Below are positions 34,365 through 45,651 of a stretch of 64,000 nt of DNA, piece after piece. A program made the position numbers and the translations under genes. The stretch is from assembly GCA_031308135.1 (NCBI GenBank), contig JAHLJT010009355.1:1797217-1861216 (forward strand). Direction: 5' to 3'. The notes under the pieces are model-generated. The model was not told the origin of the DNA. It did not search any database and worked only from the letters and a program-made list of their open reading frames with translations. The stretch comes from Acheta domesticus. Its lineage: Eukaryota > Arthropoda > Insecta > Orthoptera > Gryllidae. Position 1 is the first letter of the stretch, and each line of letters opens with the position of its first letter.

Positions 34365-34845
34365 ATGATTGATTGATTGTTCGTGATTTCGGGCACGTCA
34401 ACTACTGAGGTCATTAGTCCCGTAAGTGTAGTGCGTGCTTTTTTTAATTGAAGGTGGCGCTGATTTTTCTCTGCTGCATGGCGAGATGCGACTCCGACCT
34501 ACCGTCGGTCTCGGGGTTTTCCCTCAACCTGGTATCTCCCTCCAGCGGGAACCGGTCCAGTCAGCATAAGCTCTAAGTTTTCGACTATGTCTCCGGCATG
34601 TGTGGTAGTGTAATGCGTGTTAGTGTAAGTGTGTGTGTAAGGGATGAGGATAGGACAAGGAAGAAGAATAAGAAGAAAAGATCGGGCACATTCTGTGGCT
34701 GTTTATTGCTCTGGCGTTCGCTTGGTGTTGATCGAAGAAACCACGGGAAACTACCCATCAGAGCAGCCGGCGTCTAGAGTTTTCCTCCAGACAGCGACTG
34801 AATCCGACCTAGCTGACAAGGTAGTGTGGAAATATTTGCATGAGG
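34365..34845 (-). mobile_element. SINE-C copy
   Basis: Begins ATTGATTGATTGTTCGTGAT. It carries the CTACTGAGGTCATTAGTCCC block, a short GTGTGTGT tract (34628), the GGATAGGACAAGGAAGAAGA block and CTGAATCCGACCTAGCTGAC. It stops before the tRNA-like head. Confidence 0.75.
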
Positions 34846-35600
34846 TTACATAAAGGCTGGAGGAGAGGCATGCGAAGTGACGGGTCCTTATCTCGTAAGG
34901 GCCTTGTTGCCCTCCGGAGGCGCCGATCCAAACGTTATCGCGCCGATCGCCGCTGGGGGTCGGGGCGCGTGGCGGGGCCATCTGATTATGGCGAGGGCGA
35001 GGGCGGTGCGTCAAAGGCGATGGCCGTGTGGGGGGGGCGGGGGCGGTTAGTTAGGTGGGCGGCCGCGCGGGCGCGTGCGCGCCCTTGATTGAGGATTAGG
35101 CTGATGGCCACTCGCTTAGGCGAGCGGAGTGCCGCGCGCGCGCAAGTGCAGGGTGTGGCTTGGGGGGAGATGTGTTGCGGGAAGGGAGGGAGGGGCGTGG
35201 CATGCCGATGCGGGCTAGGGTGTGGCGGGGCATGGCGGGGCGGTACGTGGTGAGGCGAGGTGGTCCGTGCGGGGCGGGGTGCGGTCGTGGCGCGGTCGTG
35301 GCGTGTGTAACGTTTCGTGTATTCCTCATGTTTATTTACGTTTCATAACGAAGTAACGGATGATGGGCTTCATTTGTTTGAATTAGGATAGCAACGGATA
35401 TATTGGGAGTGAATGGAAAATTGATCGTAATTCAATGTTCCTCTAACGAAGATTGTAATATGGTAATACTATGCCAAGTGTGAAGATTGTAACATGTTAA
35501 AGTACTCGAGTATATTGTCGTAAAGATTTTGAAAAGAAAATCTACAAGAGATCGAAATGAAATTTTATAAAAATAAGAAATTGAAGTGAAGCTTTACTAC
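34846..35600. other. GC-rich patch, no gene recognised
   Basis: GC-rich at about 34900-35310 with GGGCGAGG/GGGGCATGGC-type repeats, then AT-rich. Open frames are Arg/Pro-rich artefacts. Confidence 0.4.
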
Positions 35601-35684
35601 ATTAGAAAATAGGTAGTAGCGGCAGATGTGACAAAACCAAGCTGGTGGGAGTCGCCAAGCGTTACCCATGGCGATGCGTGGCTT

Positions 35685-35850
35685 GGCATAGCGTGGCGGG
35701 GCGGGGCGGGGCGTAGCGGGGGCGTGGCGGGGCGGGGCGGGGCGTAGCGGGGCGTGGCGGGGCGGGGCGGGGCGTAGCGGGGCGTGGCGGGGCGGGGCGG
35801 GGCGTAGCGGGGCGTGGCGGGGCGGGGCGGGGCGGGGCGTGGCGCATAGG
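35685..35850. repeat. About 30-bp G-rich minisatellite
   Basis: Four units built as CGTAGCGGGGCGTGGCGGGG plus GCGGGGCGGGG, ending before GTGGCGCATAGG. All guanine runs lie on the plus strand, so G-quadruplex formation is plausible. Confidence 0.85.
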
Positions 35851-36060
35851 TGTGGAGTGGAGCTGAAGCGCGCGCCCTTTGCCGAGGGGAGGGAGCGGCG
35901 CGCGAGGCGCGGGGCGGGGGGCGCGGCGCGGGCGCGGGCGCCGGCTGCGAGGCGGCACGTGCCCTATGTGCGCGACGTGCGGGAAACACGCGGCGGGCGA
36001 GTCCGGGCTGGGGCCGAGGTGGGGACAGGATTGGCAGCTAGCGCTGGGCTCAATACGTGT
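35851..36060. other. GC-rich sequence
   Basis: Gly/Arg/Ala low-complexity frames on both strands. There is no gene evidence. Confidence 0.4.
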
Positions 36061-36345
36061 GCATGTGTGTGTGTGTGTGTGAGGGAAGAAGGAAAGAAAT
36101 CGAGAGAGAGAGAGAAAGAAAGAGAAAGCGAGAGAGATATGTCAAGAGAGAGAAAGGGAGAAAGAGAGAAAGGGAGAGGGAGAAAGAGAAAAGCGAGGGA
36201 GACATAAAAGCGAGGGAGAAAGAGAGAAAGCGAGAGAAAAAGGGAGAAAGCGAGGGAAAAAGGGAGAGAATGCGAAGGAGAAAGGGAGAGAATGCGAAGG
36301 AGAAAGGGAGAGAATGCGAAGGAGAAAGAGAAGAAATATCGTGTT
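36061..36345. repeat. GT tract and long GA-rich polypurine tract
   Basis: A short (GT)n (36065-36081) is followed by almost pure purine sequence of GAGAGA/GGGAGAAAG motifs. Near 36266-36331 there are about three 23-bp units containing GAGAATGCGAAGGAGAAAGG. A polypurine mirror-type tract of this length could form triplex DNA. Confidence 0.85.
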
Positions 36346-36399
36346 TCCAGGCATATCAAGTATTGTCTTTAGTCCCATGAGTGTATATTGGAAGTGAGG

Positions 36400-37290
36400 G
36401 AGTGCCTAGTTCCGGAGCGTTAGACCTGGCGCCGCCCTACGCGTCTGTTCTTAGGGGGTTTCCAGCCTCTGAGCCATGTGGCGCAAGCGAGGGCGAGGGC
36501 ATGCGTAAGGGGAGGAGGCGTTCGGCGCACGAAGCGAGGGGTTCCGGGCCGCTGGGCCGGGGCGCAGGTGGCGCGGAGGGCGGGGGGCAGAAAGCGAAGC
36601 GAAGCGCAGGGCGAGGGCACTGGGTTTGCGGGGCGCGGGGCGCGGAGCGGGGCTGCACGGGCGAGGGGGGCGGGGGGGGCAGGGAGTGAAGCGCTGGGCG
36701 AGGGCGATGGGAGCGGGGCACAGGAGGCGAGTGGAGCGGGATGCGGGGGCGGGTGGTAGGGAGGGAAGCGCGGGGAGGGGGAGGGGCGGAGCGTTGGCGA
36801 GGGGTAGAGAGTGAAGCGCAGGGAGCGGGGCGGAGGGGCTCAGGAGGCGTGGCGGGGGCGGGGCGGGGGGTAGGGAGTGAAGCGCGGGGAGCGGGGCGTG
36901 GGGCGCGCGGGGAGGGTGAGGGGGAGCGAGGCGGGGGCGGGGGGTAGGGAGTGGAGCGCGGGGAGCGAGGCGCGGGCGCAGGAGGCGAGTGGAGCGGCCG
37001 CGCGGGGAGGAGGAGGGCGAAGCGGGGGCGGGGGGTAGAAAGTGAAGCGCTGGGAGCGGGGTGCGGCGCGCGCGGGTGGGGTGGGTGCCGGGCGCGCGTT
37101 GCCGCCTCGCGCGGCCGCTGGGCGTGAGAGGCGCGGCTCTTCTCGGAAACGGCCGCAGCCACTCCCCCCCCCCTGCCGAGAGCCTCTGTCGCACGCCGCC
37201 GCTCTAATCGCAATTACAGGTGAATCCTCTGCAGCCATGTGGCAGCGGCCGAGTCCGCAGCCAGCGCTCTCGTGCCAGCCGTTGCCGCGA
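36400..37290. repeat. Large G-rich CpG island
   Basis: About 850 bp dominated by GGGGCGGGG, GGAGCGGGGC and GGGGGTAGGGAGTGAAGCGC motifs. The last recurs loosely every 70-90 bp (near 36680, 36760, 36810, 36870, 36945, 37035). The long minus-strand frames (up to 258 codons) are Pro/Arg/Ser-rich shadows of this repeat. A promoter-type CpG island is possible. Confidence 0.65.
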
Positions 37291-37299
37291 AATGGTAAC

Positions 37300-37720
37300 G
37301 CAGTTTCATCTTCGAATAATCGCGTCCAGTTTCTGACAATCCACGATCTACACTCGATTGCTCTAATGGGCGTTTAGAAATCTTCGATTCTAAAGACCAC
37401 TTTCACTTACTCATTGTTTTAAAAACGAGTACCCTATGTCGAATACCATAATCGGTTTTACTCAATGTTGTTTAAGACTTACTAAATGTTAAGAATAATG
37501 TAATTTCGTAAGTAAGTGAATATTGTATTTTAAGAGACGCAACGAAGAGTATAATCGCAACTTTTTCTATTACTACAACTCAAATGTATTAAACGTTAAA
37601 TCCATTACAGTAAAAGAACTGTTGAGGTTATGTCGAAAATATGTTCTGGAGACATTGGAGATATATGTTGCAGTATTGTAATATCTCATAGTCATTGCAA
37701 CAAAATAAAAAAAGGATGCA
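37300..37720. other. Unassigned AT-rich sequence
   Basis: Nothing is recognised. Confidence 0.3.
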
Positions 37721-37723
37721 CTG

Positions 37724-37921
37724 TTGTACTACTGTGATATACCAAAAGACTTCACCGTATTTCGCATGAGAGTAATTGTATCAAGCGTGCAGTTATGTGG
37801 GATGGTACGCAAACAGAACGTTGAGCATCCCAAAGAATGGACGTTGTTAAGACAACGAATCAATAAACATAAAGATTCCGTGCTCAATGTTGCACGGCCC
37901 AGTGGTCATGAGATGCTATAA
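37724..37921 (+). pseudogene. Possible second Penelope GIY-YIG fragment
   Basis: A 65-codon frame contains TLLRQRINKHKDSVLN followed by ARPSGHEM. The pattern L-R-Q-R-I/M-N-x-H-K/R-x-D/S-I/V, followed by a later P-x-x-x-H, is what the second half of a Penelope GIY-YIG domain looks like. The GIY and YIG strands themselves are not visible upstream. This could be chance. It is listed because the helix motif parallels RQLIQRMREHQNNI at 3197-3445. Confidence 0.3.
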
Positions 37922-38164
37922 ATTTGAAGTAGGCTTTGGAAGTTTTCGTCGTGCATCGAGTTAGAAATACTCACTCTCTCGAAAACGGCTGGACTGGAAA
38001 CATCAATTTTTTGGGTACGTTCCAACTTTGATTTTCAGTATAATCTGGGGTTATTGGTGGAGGATTGTGAGGCGATTATTTGATGGTTAATTCTTATGGA
38101 TCGACATGGTGGAGAGACGAACTTCGAAAGTATTAATAATATTAAATTACAATTGTGATTTTTT

Positions 38165-38400
38165 GTTTCTTGTGTTAAAGTAATTTAGGTTAGACACACT
38201 TCGTATTTCTGAAGGGTTTGTGTTAGGATAGCTTCGTAGCTGGGAAAAAGAAATCTTAATAAGTTAATTGAAACAGTCGCGCGTAGAGGTTCACCCGAAA
38301 CGTAGCGATGGCCAGTCGCGTCGCGATATAATTCCATGTAAATAAGCGGGAGCGATAAGAGCTCCATAAGATTAATTCAGTGGATTCTATTTTGCTAAAT
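38165..38400 (-). repeat. Dispersed repeat, copy 1 (inverse of 45450-45625)
   Basis: The complement of this segment (ATCGCGACGCGACTGGCC, GGTGAACCTCTACG, GCTATCCTAACACAAACCC, TTCAGAAATACGAAGTGTG) matches 45475-45625. The sequence has no coding capacity. The two copies are 7 kb apart and in opposite orientation. Confidence 0.65.
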
Positions 38401-38795
38401 ATTTTAAGTAGCAAAAAGTCATAGGACTGTTCCTTTAAAGTCCATTAAAAAACAAAATAATTCTCAAAAGTAAAATTGTATGCTTGCTTCCAGGAATTGA
38501 AGTTCATTGAATTTTCGTAATGCTTTACGTGTGTGAGAGTACTCCACGATAAATTTAATTATTATAAACTTCCTTGTCTTAGAGAAACTTAAATTGAATG
38601 TTCTGATATTTACTCGTACTTCTGCGTTCTGTCTTCTGACGGTTTATGTTCCTCGTCCGGTCTGCGTCTGTAAATCGTAAACAGTAAATCAGTTTCTTGA
38701 AGCTAATATCCCAAATTAGGTACCCTCTCTATTGCGAAATTCCTCAGACAAATATTGATTGTGAACTTGACTTGTACGTAGAGCTTTACATGTAT
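38401..38795. other. Unassigned
   Basis: AT-rich. Nothing is recognised. Confidence 0.3.
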
Positions 38796-38799
38796 AATG

Positions 38800-39145
38800 A
38801 ACAGATAGATTGCTCATGATTCCGGACGGGTCAACTAATGAGGTCATTAGTCCCGTAAATGTAGTGCGTGTTTTTTCATCGAGGAGGAGGAGGAGGAGGA
38901 GAAGAACAAAAGATTGCGCGCGGTCCGTGGCACGTTTTAAGATACTGCTCCGGCATTCGCCTGATGTTGGTCGGAGAAACCACGGAAAACTACCGATCAG
39001 AGCAGCCGACCGCTAGAATTCACCTCTAGACGGCGACTGAACTCGACCTAACTGAAAAGCTAGTGCCGAAAATCCTGCTGCCATCGGGATTCGAACCTAG
39101 GGCCTTCCGGTCAGAGGGACTGCAGTGACATCAGTTGTTATGGAC
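38800..39145 (-). mobile_element. SINE-C copy with GAG expansion
   Basis: On the minus strand it has the family's best B box, TAGGTTCGAATCCCGATGG (plus coordinates about 39081-39099). It includes the GCATTCGCCTGATGTTGGTC and AGAGCAGCCGACCGCTAG blocks. The internal section is short and holds a (GAG)n tract at 38880-38900 in place of the usual purine block. It is therefore a shorter variant. Confidence 0.75.
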
Positions 39146-42100
39146 TCATGAATAGATTCAGACGTCCCACAATGTTTGGGTCTGTGAAGGATATCTCGAG
39201 GGTTTTAGTGGTAGACGATGAAGAGAACATAAAATAATTTTTCATAAAACTAGCATACACATTTCAAGTCGTATTACAATGATTGTTACTTTCTCGTCCT
39301 TGATTCTTAAGAAGAGGAAGTATTGTAAGAGTGGTCCAGAAAACCACGAATTTTCAACAGAAAAACACTTTTTGCCGGGCCCTGGGAGCAAAAATGTGGC
39401 TCTGGATTCTATGTTTAATGAATTACTTCCTCTAACATGTTGTGCAGTAAGAACTCGTTTTGTGGCTACTTGGTGCCCGAAAATCGAATGACGCCAAAAC
39501 GTCTGTCTGTTCATTTGTTCAGTTTTACATCCTATCTGGTACAGTTGTGACATGTTTCATATTTTGTATTTAATATGCACGTAATTGTAGGATTTTGCAA
39601 CAGTTTATGAAAAAATACCAATAAATTGTTGTATGTGATTAGAATCTTGATTTTAATATTTTACAAATTCATACTTGATTTCCTGGATTCTCAAATTTAC
39701 TTTTCTGTACAATAATCTCCTTTACTTTTTGTCATTTTGTATTAGTAGTTGTTTTGTATACTTATGTAAGGTTGTTTTTTTTTTTGCAGGTAAGATGACT
39801 GCGAATAATGATCTGAAAGCAGAAAAAGTTTTAGATTGAAGAAGTATTGTATGTAAGTCATAACTCTTTATTAACTGATACTTACATTTTATTTGAAAAA
39901 ATATTTGCAAACCTGTTCAAACACTTTTTAAAGTGTGAATCTGACGTGAATGTGATTGAATAAAAACTTAATATTTCTGATCAAAATACATCTGAAAACA
40001 GATGCCGGTCGACAAGAAAATGTTCTCCGTCCTAAATATTATGTTTTAATGCTTTAAATTGCATTCAAATTAGTCATGGGTTGACAATGTATGGTATGTT
40101 TTTGGAGACCATTTCTTAGTTTTCTTTCAGCGGCATCATTTATACAATCACAGAAACATGAGCATTTAACGGCCATCATATTTTAATCCTGGCAATTCAG
40201 AGAGATACAGAGGGGTCTATGGAACAGGTGATCGCATGAATATGAAATTCAAATGAGTAGTACTAGAAAATAACTTTAGAGTGGGTACACAGCTTTAATT
40301 ATCTGCTACTCCTACAGTGGAGCCTTGCTGTTAATGGGACACGTGTCGCAAGTAGTTAGCCATTCGCATTTCACATTCTATTCTGTAGCTCCCAGTTGCC
40401 AAAGCTATTATCTACTTGAGAAATCTAGAGCAAGTGATTCATACATTTCTTTTGTAAATTAAAGTTCTTTAATGGAGAAATTCCCAAACTAAAACCATTT
40501 TGGAAATCATTTTTTTAACCTGGTAGTAGATGCGAATTTTTTCGTGTTTCAGTCGCACTGTAGAAAAGGCAAACAAACTGCAAATCTCTTTTATTGTTGT
40601 AGTGAGTACGTATTTATTTTAAATTACACTAAGATTTTTACCTCTAGGAAGGTAAAAAGTGCACAATATACTCAATTTTATTCGTAGATTACGAATATTG
40701 CAATAAAAACATCGTTTCACGTCACAGTTTTTAAATATACCATATCTTTATACCGTATTTTGCTATTAATGCAAATACATTTAAATTACTGCTTTAAGAA
40801 TAGAAGAAAACAATACGCATCAAATCTATTTAATAATAAAATATTTGTTTAGTTCTTCTATGCCATTTTCACGAGATATCAACAAAATTAGGCTTCCGTG
40901 TTTGTTTGTTTTTACCTTCTGTATTCGAGGATTGCGAATGTATTCTCGCGTCTGGTAGTTGCGCTCAGTTACGAGTAGAACTCTTAGTTTTGAAAACAAG
41001 TCACGTGCACCCTCATGTTTCCTATTGCGCTTCAATCACCGAAAGGAATTATTTTAGCCCCTTACCTTATCGCAAGTACACAAGTATCCAACTGTCGGGG
41101 TCACAGATGCTGAGTCATTCATTGTCTTGCGGAACTGTAACAGCAGTGCGCGTAAAATTCGTGTCTGGTTTGCGTGTGCCTCAAATACATTAATACATTA
41201 CAGTTCTGTGTTTTTCATAAAGTAAAATTCGCCACATGATTTGTAGAATTGAATCGGTTCGATAAAATAAAAATCGTCATTTCACATTTAAAGTGTGCGA
41301 ATCAACCCGAAAACTTCTTTTACGTTCATGGAAGATTTACATCCAAACTTCAAAGGAAAAAATATATGAAGTTACAAAAGTTGCGTATTCTTTATACTTT
41401 GTTGTATTTCTTATCAGGACAAACCATGGACTGCTCAACAGTGTTGTGTGACGTGTACAATGAACCTTAGGTTGTGGCTGTAGAGAAAACTCAAATTATT
41501 GTTGTTCACTCTACCAAAGTTGTGGAGAATATCAACAAACCATTTTAAGGTCTGCATATTATTGCAGGAATAAGTGTATTTCATTTTTAACATATTCTTA
41601 CCTCATATGAAGCAGGCTCATAAAATTTGGAAGTAAAATAACTGGAATTACAATGCCGAAATTACTATAGTATTTTGTTTATTTCAAATACTAAATATGT
41701 TTATATTTTTTAACATTGCGTGATAGAAACTTTTTACAATGATTTTCAAAAACAGCGTGATCGTTTTCTTTGAAATCTTTCATTCTGGAGGTATGAAAAA
41801 AAATAATTTTGTTCCCCAGTGTTATTTTATATCCTCCATTCGGTTTAAGTTGGAATCAGCCTTGAAAGGCGTACGTGCTTCTGACTTTATCCACACAGTT
41901 GGGATAATATTAACTTTAAGTGACAAATTTGGGAATTAGATTCGGACATACGTCAATTACTAATCATATTTTACATTTGAATACACCAAATATTGATCGT
42001 TAAGAAACCGGGACCTTGAATATACAATTATTTATGTACTTGTATTTTCATTTTCCTGATTAGTTTGCGTTCTTTCGTACTCTTTATCTTTGTGCATCGT

Positions 42101-42380
42101 CTTATTTTGTGTTTTTACTGGAAAACTGTTATTGAGATCTTAAAAGTTCCCTTAAAACCAAAACTAGTGTGGTCAGCACATACGATCATTTGAGTTCATC
42201 AGCCTAGGTCTCCCTTAGTTAACTGCAAATTGTATATGGATTGTTGCAAAATCGAACCCGGGGCCAATGGAGCACGTACGTGTCTGCCATTTCGTCATGA
42301 CCGTCCTGCCACCTGCGCTGATAAGTGCTTTGAGCCGCATTGGATCCGTCAGCCAGCGGATGACGCTCTCGCGACAAACA
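39146..42380. other. Unassigned AT-rich sequence
   Basis: About 3.2 kb without recognised element ends. 39290-39490 is related to 33640-33830 (see that entry). Open frames of 60-95 codons (39279, 40906, 41249, 41739) lack recognisable domains. Confidence 0.4.
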
Positions 42381-43140
42381 AAAGGAAGTGAATTTGCATT
42401 CGGGGGTTGGGCGGCTCCGCCTGTCGCTTCGGTTCGAGCGCTCTCTCGGGCGGTCCCGCGGGGCACGCGGCCGCTCCGCGCGCCTAGTGGCGAAGCAACG
42501 CCCTGACGCTCCCCTCTGCCCACACGCCACGGCGCTGGCAACCCACCTGCACACGCCATACACCCTAGCTGCCTCGCCATTCCTCGCCCCGCCACGCCAC
42601 GCCTAGTCCCACCCAGCCCCGCCTCTCCCAGCCTCGCCCCGCCTCACCCCTCCCCTCCCCACCTTGCTCCACCTCGCCTCTTCCCGCCTCGCCTCGCTTC
42701 ACCCAGCCCTGCTTCTCTCAGCCTCGCCCCGCCTCGCCCCGCCTCGCCCCGCCTCGCCCCGCCTCGCCCCGCCGCTCCCCGCCTCGCCTCGCCCTACCCT
42801 TCCCCGCCTCTCCCCGCCTTGCCTCGCCCGTCCCCTCCCGCCTTGCTCCGCCTCGCCGCACTTTGCCTCTCCCCGCCTTGCCTCTCCCCGCCTCGCCTCT
42901 CCCCGCCTCGCCTCTCCCCGCCTCGCCTCTCCCCGCCTCGCCTCTCCCCTCCCCACCCCGTCCTCCGCCTCGCTCCTCCTCTCCTCGTCTTGCCCCGCTT
43001 CGCCCACCCACACTCCCCGCCTCTCTCCACCTCGCCCGCTTCGCCGCGCCACCCCGGCTTACCCCGCCTCGCCTCCCCTCGCCCCGCCTTTCCCAGTTTT
43101 TCCCCGCCGTGCCTAGCCCCGCCTCACCCATGCGTCGTTC
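42381..43140. repeat. C-rich minisatellite CCTCGCCCCG / CCTCGCCTCTCCCCG
   Basis: GC-rich from about 42400. 42720-42775 holds perfect 10-bp CCTCGCCCCG units. 42860-42950 holds about six 15-bp CCTCGCCTCTCCCCG-type units. The minus strand is correspondingly G-rich. The many open frames (Ala/Ser/Pro on plus, Arg/Gly/Glu on minus, up to 158 codons) are low-complexity shadows. Confidence 0.85.
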
Positions 43141-43465
43141 AATACTTATCGTAATACTCTTCTTATAAGAAGAAATAATGTAAATAAGAAACACCTTTGC
43201 TTTTAATACGTAGCAACGCTATCTTCTTCTTCAAATCTATACAATTTTTGCTTCAAACCCGACAATTACAAAAAGTCTAAGATTTTATCGTGAGAACATG
43301 TTAGAAAATGTTTACTGGAAGCAAACTGATAAAAGTTAATTTTTGCTACTTTTGGGGCATGCCGACAAGACGAACTTGTGTCATTTACAATTGATGATAT
43401 AGAAACTTCGCCAGTGGCACTGAATTGCATAAAAGAAAAAAATCTCTATGACTGACGGCCATTAA
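43141..43465. other. Unassigned AT-rich sequence
   Basis: Nothing is recognised. Confidence 0.3.
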
Positions 43466-43953
43466 AGGCCCATTTACAATGCAAACGTAAACGTAAGCAT
43501 AATGCATAGACATAACCTTTAACATAAGTGATAGACTGGAGTATTGACAATGTCCAACATAAGCGTAAGCAAAGATTTTCTATTTTCTGTAGGTCATTCT
43601 AGTTACTATTGGTTGGATGTGAGAATCGATATTTTAAATAAAAAAAGATCATACGCTACAAAACAAACAAAAAAACGCCGAAAATCAATTAACAGGAAAA
43701 CCAATCTTTTGCTAGATCTATCGACTTCGACCCTACTTCGATACTTGATTTTGAGTTAAAGTACTGTGATAGGTTCATTTCATGTTACCTGCATAAGCAT
43801 TAGCACAGAAGCTTGAAGCTGCAAGCTGTGAAGTTAGCGTCTATCATGTGTTACGCTTATGCGACGGCACTGAAAATGAGTGCGCTTATGGAAGTAGTCC
43901 TAAGTTTTATGTTAACGCCATGCATATGTTTATGCTTGCATTGTGAATGGGTC
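43466..43953. mobile_element. MITE with about 50-bp inverted ends and TTAA flanks
   Basis: Left end AGGCCCATTTACAATGCAAA, and complement of right end GACCCATTCACAATGCAAGC. Similarity continues through ACGTAAGCAT / ACATATGCAT to about 50 bp. TTAA is present on both sides (43462-43465, 43954-43957), which would fit a Kolobok- or piggyBac-like target. The superfamily is not certain. The internal sequence is non-coding apart from a meaningless 71-codon frame. Confidence 0.65.
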
Positions 43954-44165
43954 TTAAGATAACCTTTTCGTTCCTCTATGGGATAATACGTTAACAGTCT
44001 TACGAAAAGATATTTAATTCATGGCAGTGATCAAACGAGAATTTTATTTGTTCTTGAGCGGTGTACGTGATACATTTAGTAAAAATATTTGCGTGGATTT
44101 CTTCGGCTGTCCCAATCTTATCTTCATTCTTTCGGGAGTCCCTCAACTAGTCCCATAATGTCTCT
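43954..44165. other. Unassigned
   Basis: Short AT-rich spacer. Nothing is recognised. Confidence 0.3.
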
Positions 44166-44684
44166 ATCTAATACAGGGCCGCTCAACCATTTGCTCCGAG
44201 GAGGAGCCTCCGTTTTCTCTTTTCTCTTTCGCCGCAGAAAGAGCAAATGACGTCATCAAATATCGATCGGCGGCACAGTGGGTCGGCGGTGGCACAGTGG
44301 GTCGCGTCGTATTTCTACGGGGTAATTTCCGTTGTTCGGAATGAAAAAATCTCACAGCTCTGGGAAAGGATATTACGACAGAAAAAACAGTAAGATACTT
44401 TTATAACATTAATTGGAACAGTTACTAGATATAAACGTATTAGTGTAATTTGGAAATTAAAAAAACGACAATTTGCAATGCAGCATGGAAAGAAAAGTAT
44501 CATTTTGCAGATTGGGCTGGCAATGCCAATTGTTTAGTTGCAAAAAAATGCTCAATAACATAAAGAAATTTAATAGCGGTGACATTACACAGTTTATCAT
44601 GCTGCAAGTATGAAAAGTATTATAAAGGTTGCACAAAAATGTGATTGAATGAACTAGTAATAAAAATACTAAAAGTAAAGGAAA

Positions 44685-44915
44685 TTAAAATAAAAAAATG
44701 AAGTTGATTGCAAAATCAAATACTCTTTTTACACCTTTTAAGTGTTTTTTTTCAATGTACTGTCTTATATTAGGAAGAGATGACATGGTGCTATTGAGCC
44801 GTAATATGCATTTCAGATTGTGATCTGTAATTGTACTTCTCATTTGAGATTTACAAATTTTCAAAGCAGCAAAAAATTGCTCACAGTTGCATGTTGATCC
44901 AAACGTACTTAACAA
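44685..44915 (-). pseudogene. hAT transposase C-terminal dimerisation fragment
   Basis: Reads MLSTFGSTCNCEQFFAALKI, then CKSQMRSTITDHNLKCILRL, then NSTMSSLPNIRQYI. This is the hAT C-terminal signature (FGSTYxCEQxFSxLKxxKSxxRxxLTDxHLxxxLR), as found in ZBED and GTF2IRD2-like transposases. It is open for 76 codons and then ends just after the motif, so the true C-terminus is probably preserved. The RNase H-like catalytic domain that should precede it is deleted. Confidence 0.85.
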
Positions 44916-45006
44916 TCGAGCAGCATTAAGATGCAGTTTTGGAAAACGGTTTTGTGGGAAGTTCTTTTCCTAAACGCTCACGTTGTAATATCGATATGCA
45001 ATAAAA

Positions 45007-45270
45007 TTAAACTCTTTTGTATTGTGTTATTTTACTGTCAAAACAACATAAGAACATCAAAATACATCCAAAACTTACTTCTAGTGAGGCATTGTTTTTC
45101 AGAACACTGAAAACTTCCTTTTGTTCTTCTTCAGCGTACTTGTCATTTTCATCAGCATGATTAAATGTATAATGTCTTTGCAAATTAAACTTCACGTGAT
45201 TGAACCCTTTATGTAAACTAAACATTTGGCATAGCTGCCGTAGTCGGCGAAAATATACTTTTCTTCCCAT
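45007..45270 (-). pseudogene. hAT transposase N-terminal fragment
   Basis: Contains KGFNHVKFNLQRHYTFNHAD, then ENDKYAEEEQKEVFSVLKNN. This resembles the segment just after the N-terminal zinc-finger region of GTF2IRD2/ZBED-type hAT proteins (NLQRHYxxxH...Y...E....LK). The zinc ligands upstream are not clearly kept. Its position at the transposase 5' side, inside the same pair of terminal repeats as 44685-44915, supports the call. Confidence 0.65.
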
Positions 45271-45449
45271 ACTGCATTGAAAATTGTCGGTGCGTCGACT
45301 TCCATGTTTCCGCGACTGCGAGTTACCGGGACACTGTGACAGTGGTTATCGCAAAGCGCGCAACGCTCGGGCTCCGGTGTCCCGCTCTCGGCTGACAACA
45401 CGGCTCCGCGCTTCCGATTTGCTCTACTTGAGCGGCCCAGATCTAATAC

Positions 45450-45625
45450 TTTTAAGTAATTTAATAGATTTTCTCACTCATATCGCGACGCGACTGACCC
45501 TCACTAGGTTTCAGGTGAACCTCTACGTTTTATTTAAATTAACTTATGAATTATATTTCTAGCTATGATGCTATCCTAACATAAACCCTTCAGAAAATAC
45601 GAAGTCTGTCTAACTTAAATTCTTT
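45450..45625 (+). repeat. Dispersed repeat, copy 2 (inverse of 38165-38400)
   Basis: Carries ATCGCGACGCGACTGACC, AGGTGAACCTCTACG, GCTATCCTAACATAAACCC and TTCAGAAAATACGAAGTCTG. It abuts the hAT element, which may have inserted near its edge. Confidence 0.65.
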
Positions 45626-45651
45626 TATAAAGGCTGTCACATAGACTTAAT

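Larger units (their letters stand above)
44174..45440 (-). mobile_element. Internally deleted hAT transposon with perfect 8-bp target duplication
   Basis: The left end CAGGGCCGCTCAA (44174) pairs with the right end TTGAGCGGCCCAG (45428-45440). A looser match continues inward (TTTGCTC / GAGCAAA). Both flanks are exactly ATCTAATA (44166-44173 and 45441-45448), an 8-bp duplication diagnostic of hAT. Inside, on the minus strand, are an N-terminal fragment (45007-45270) and a C-terminal fragment (44685-44915) of a hAT transposase. The catalytic core is missing. It is therefore a non-autonomous 1267-bp deletion derivative that could still be moved if a related transposase existed. Confidence 0.9.

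Noticed and set aside
36437..37213. 258- and 247-codon minus-strand frames
   Set aside because: Pro/Arg/Ser low complexity in a G-rich island. Two phases are open at once, so neither is a credible gene.
42664..43194. Multiple open frames up to 158 codons
   Set aside because: Shadows of the CCTCGCCCCG minisatellite on both strands.
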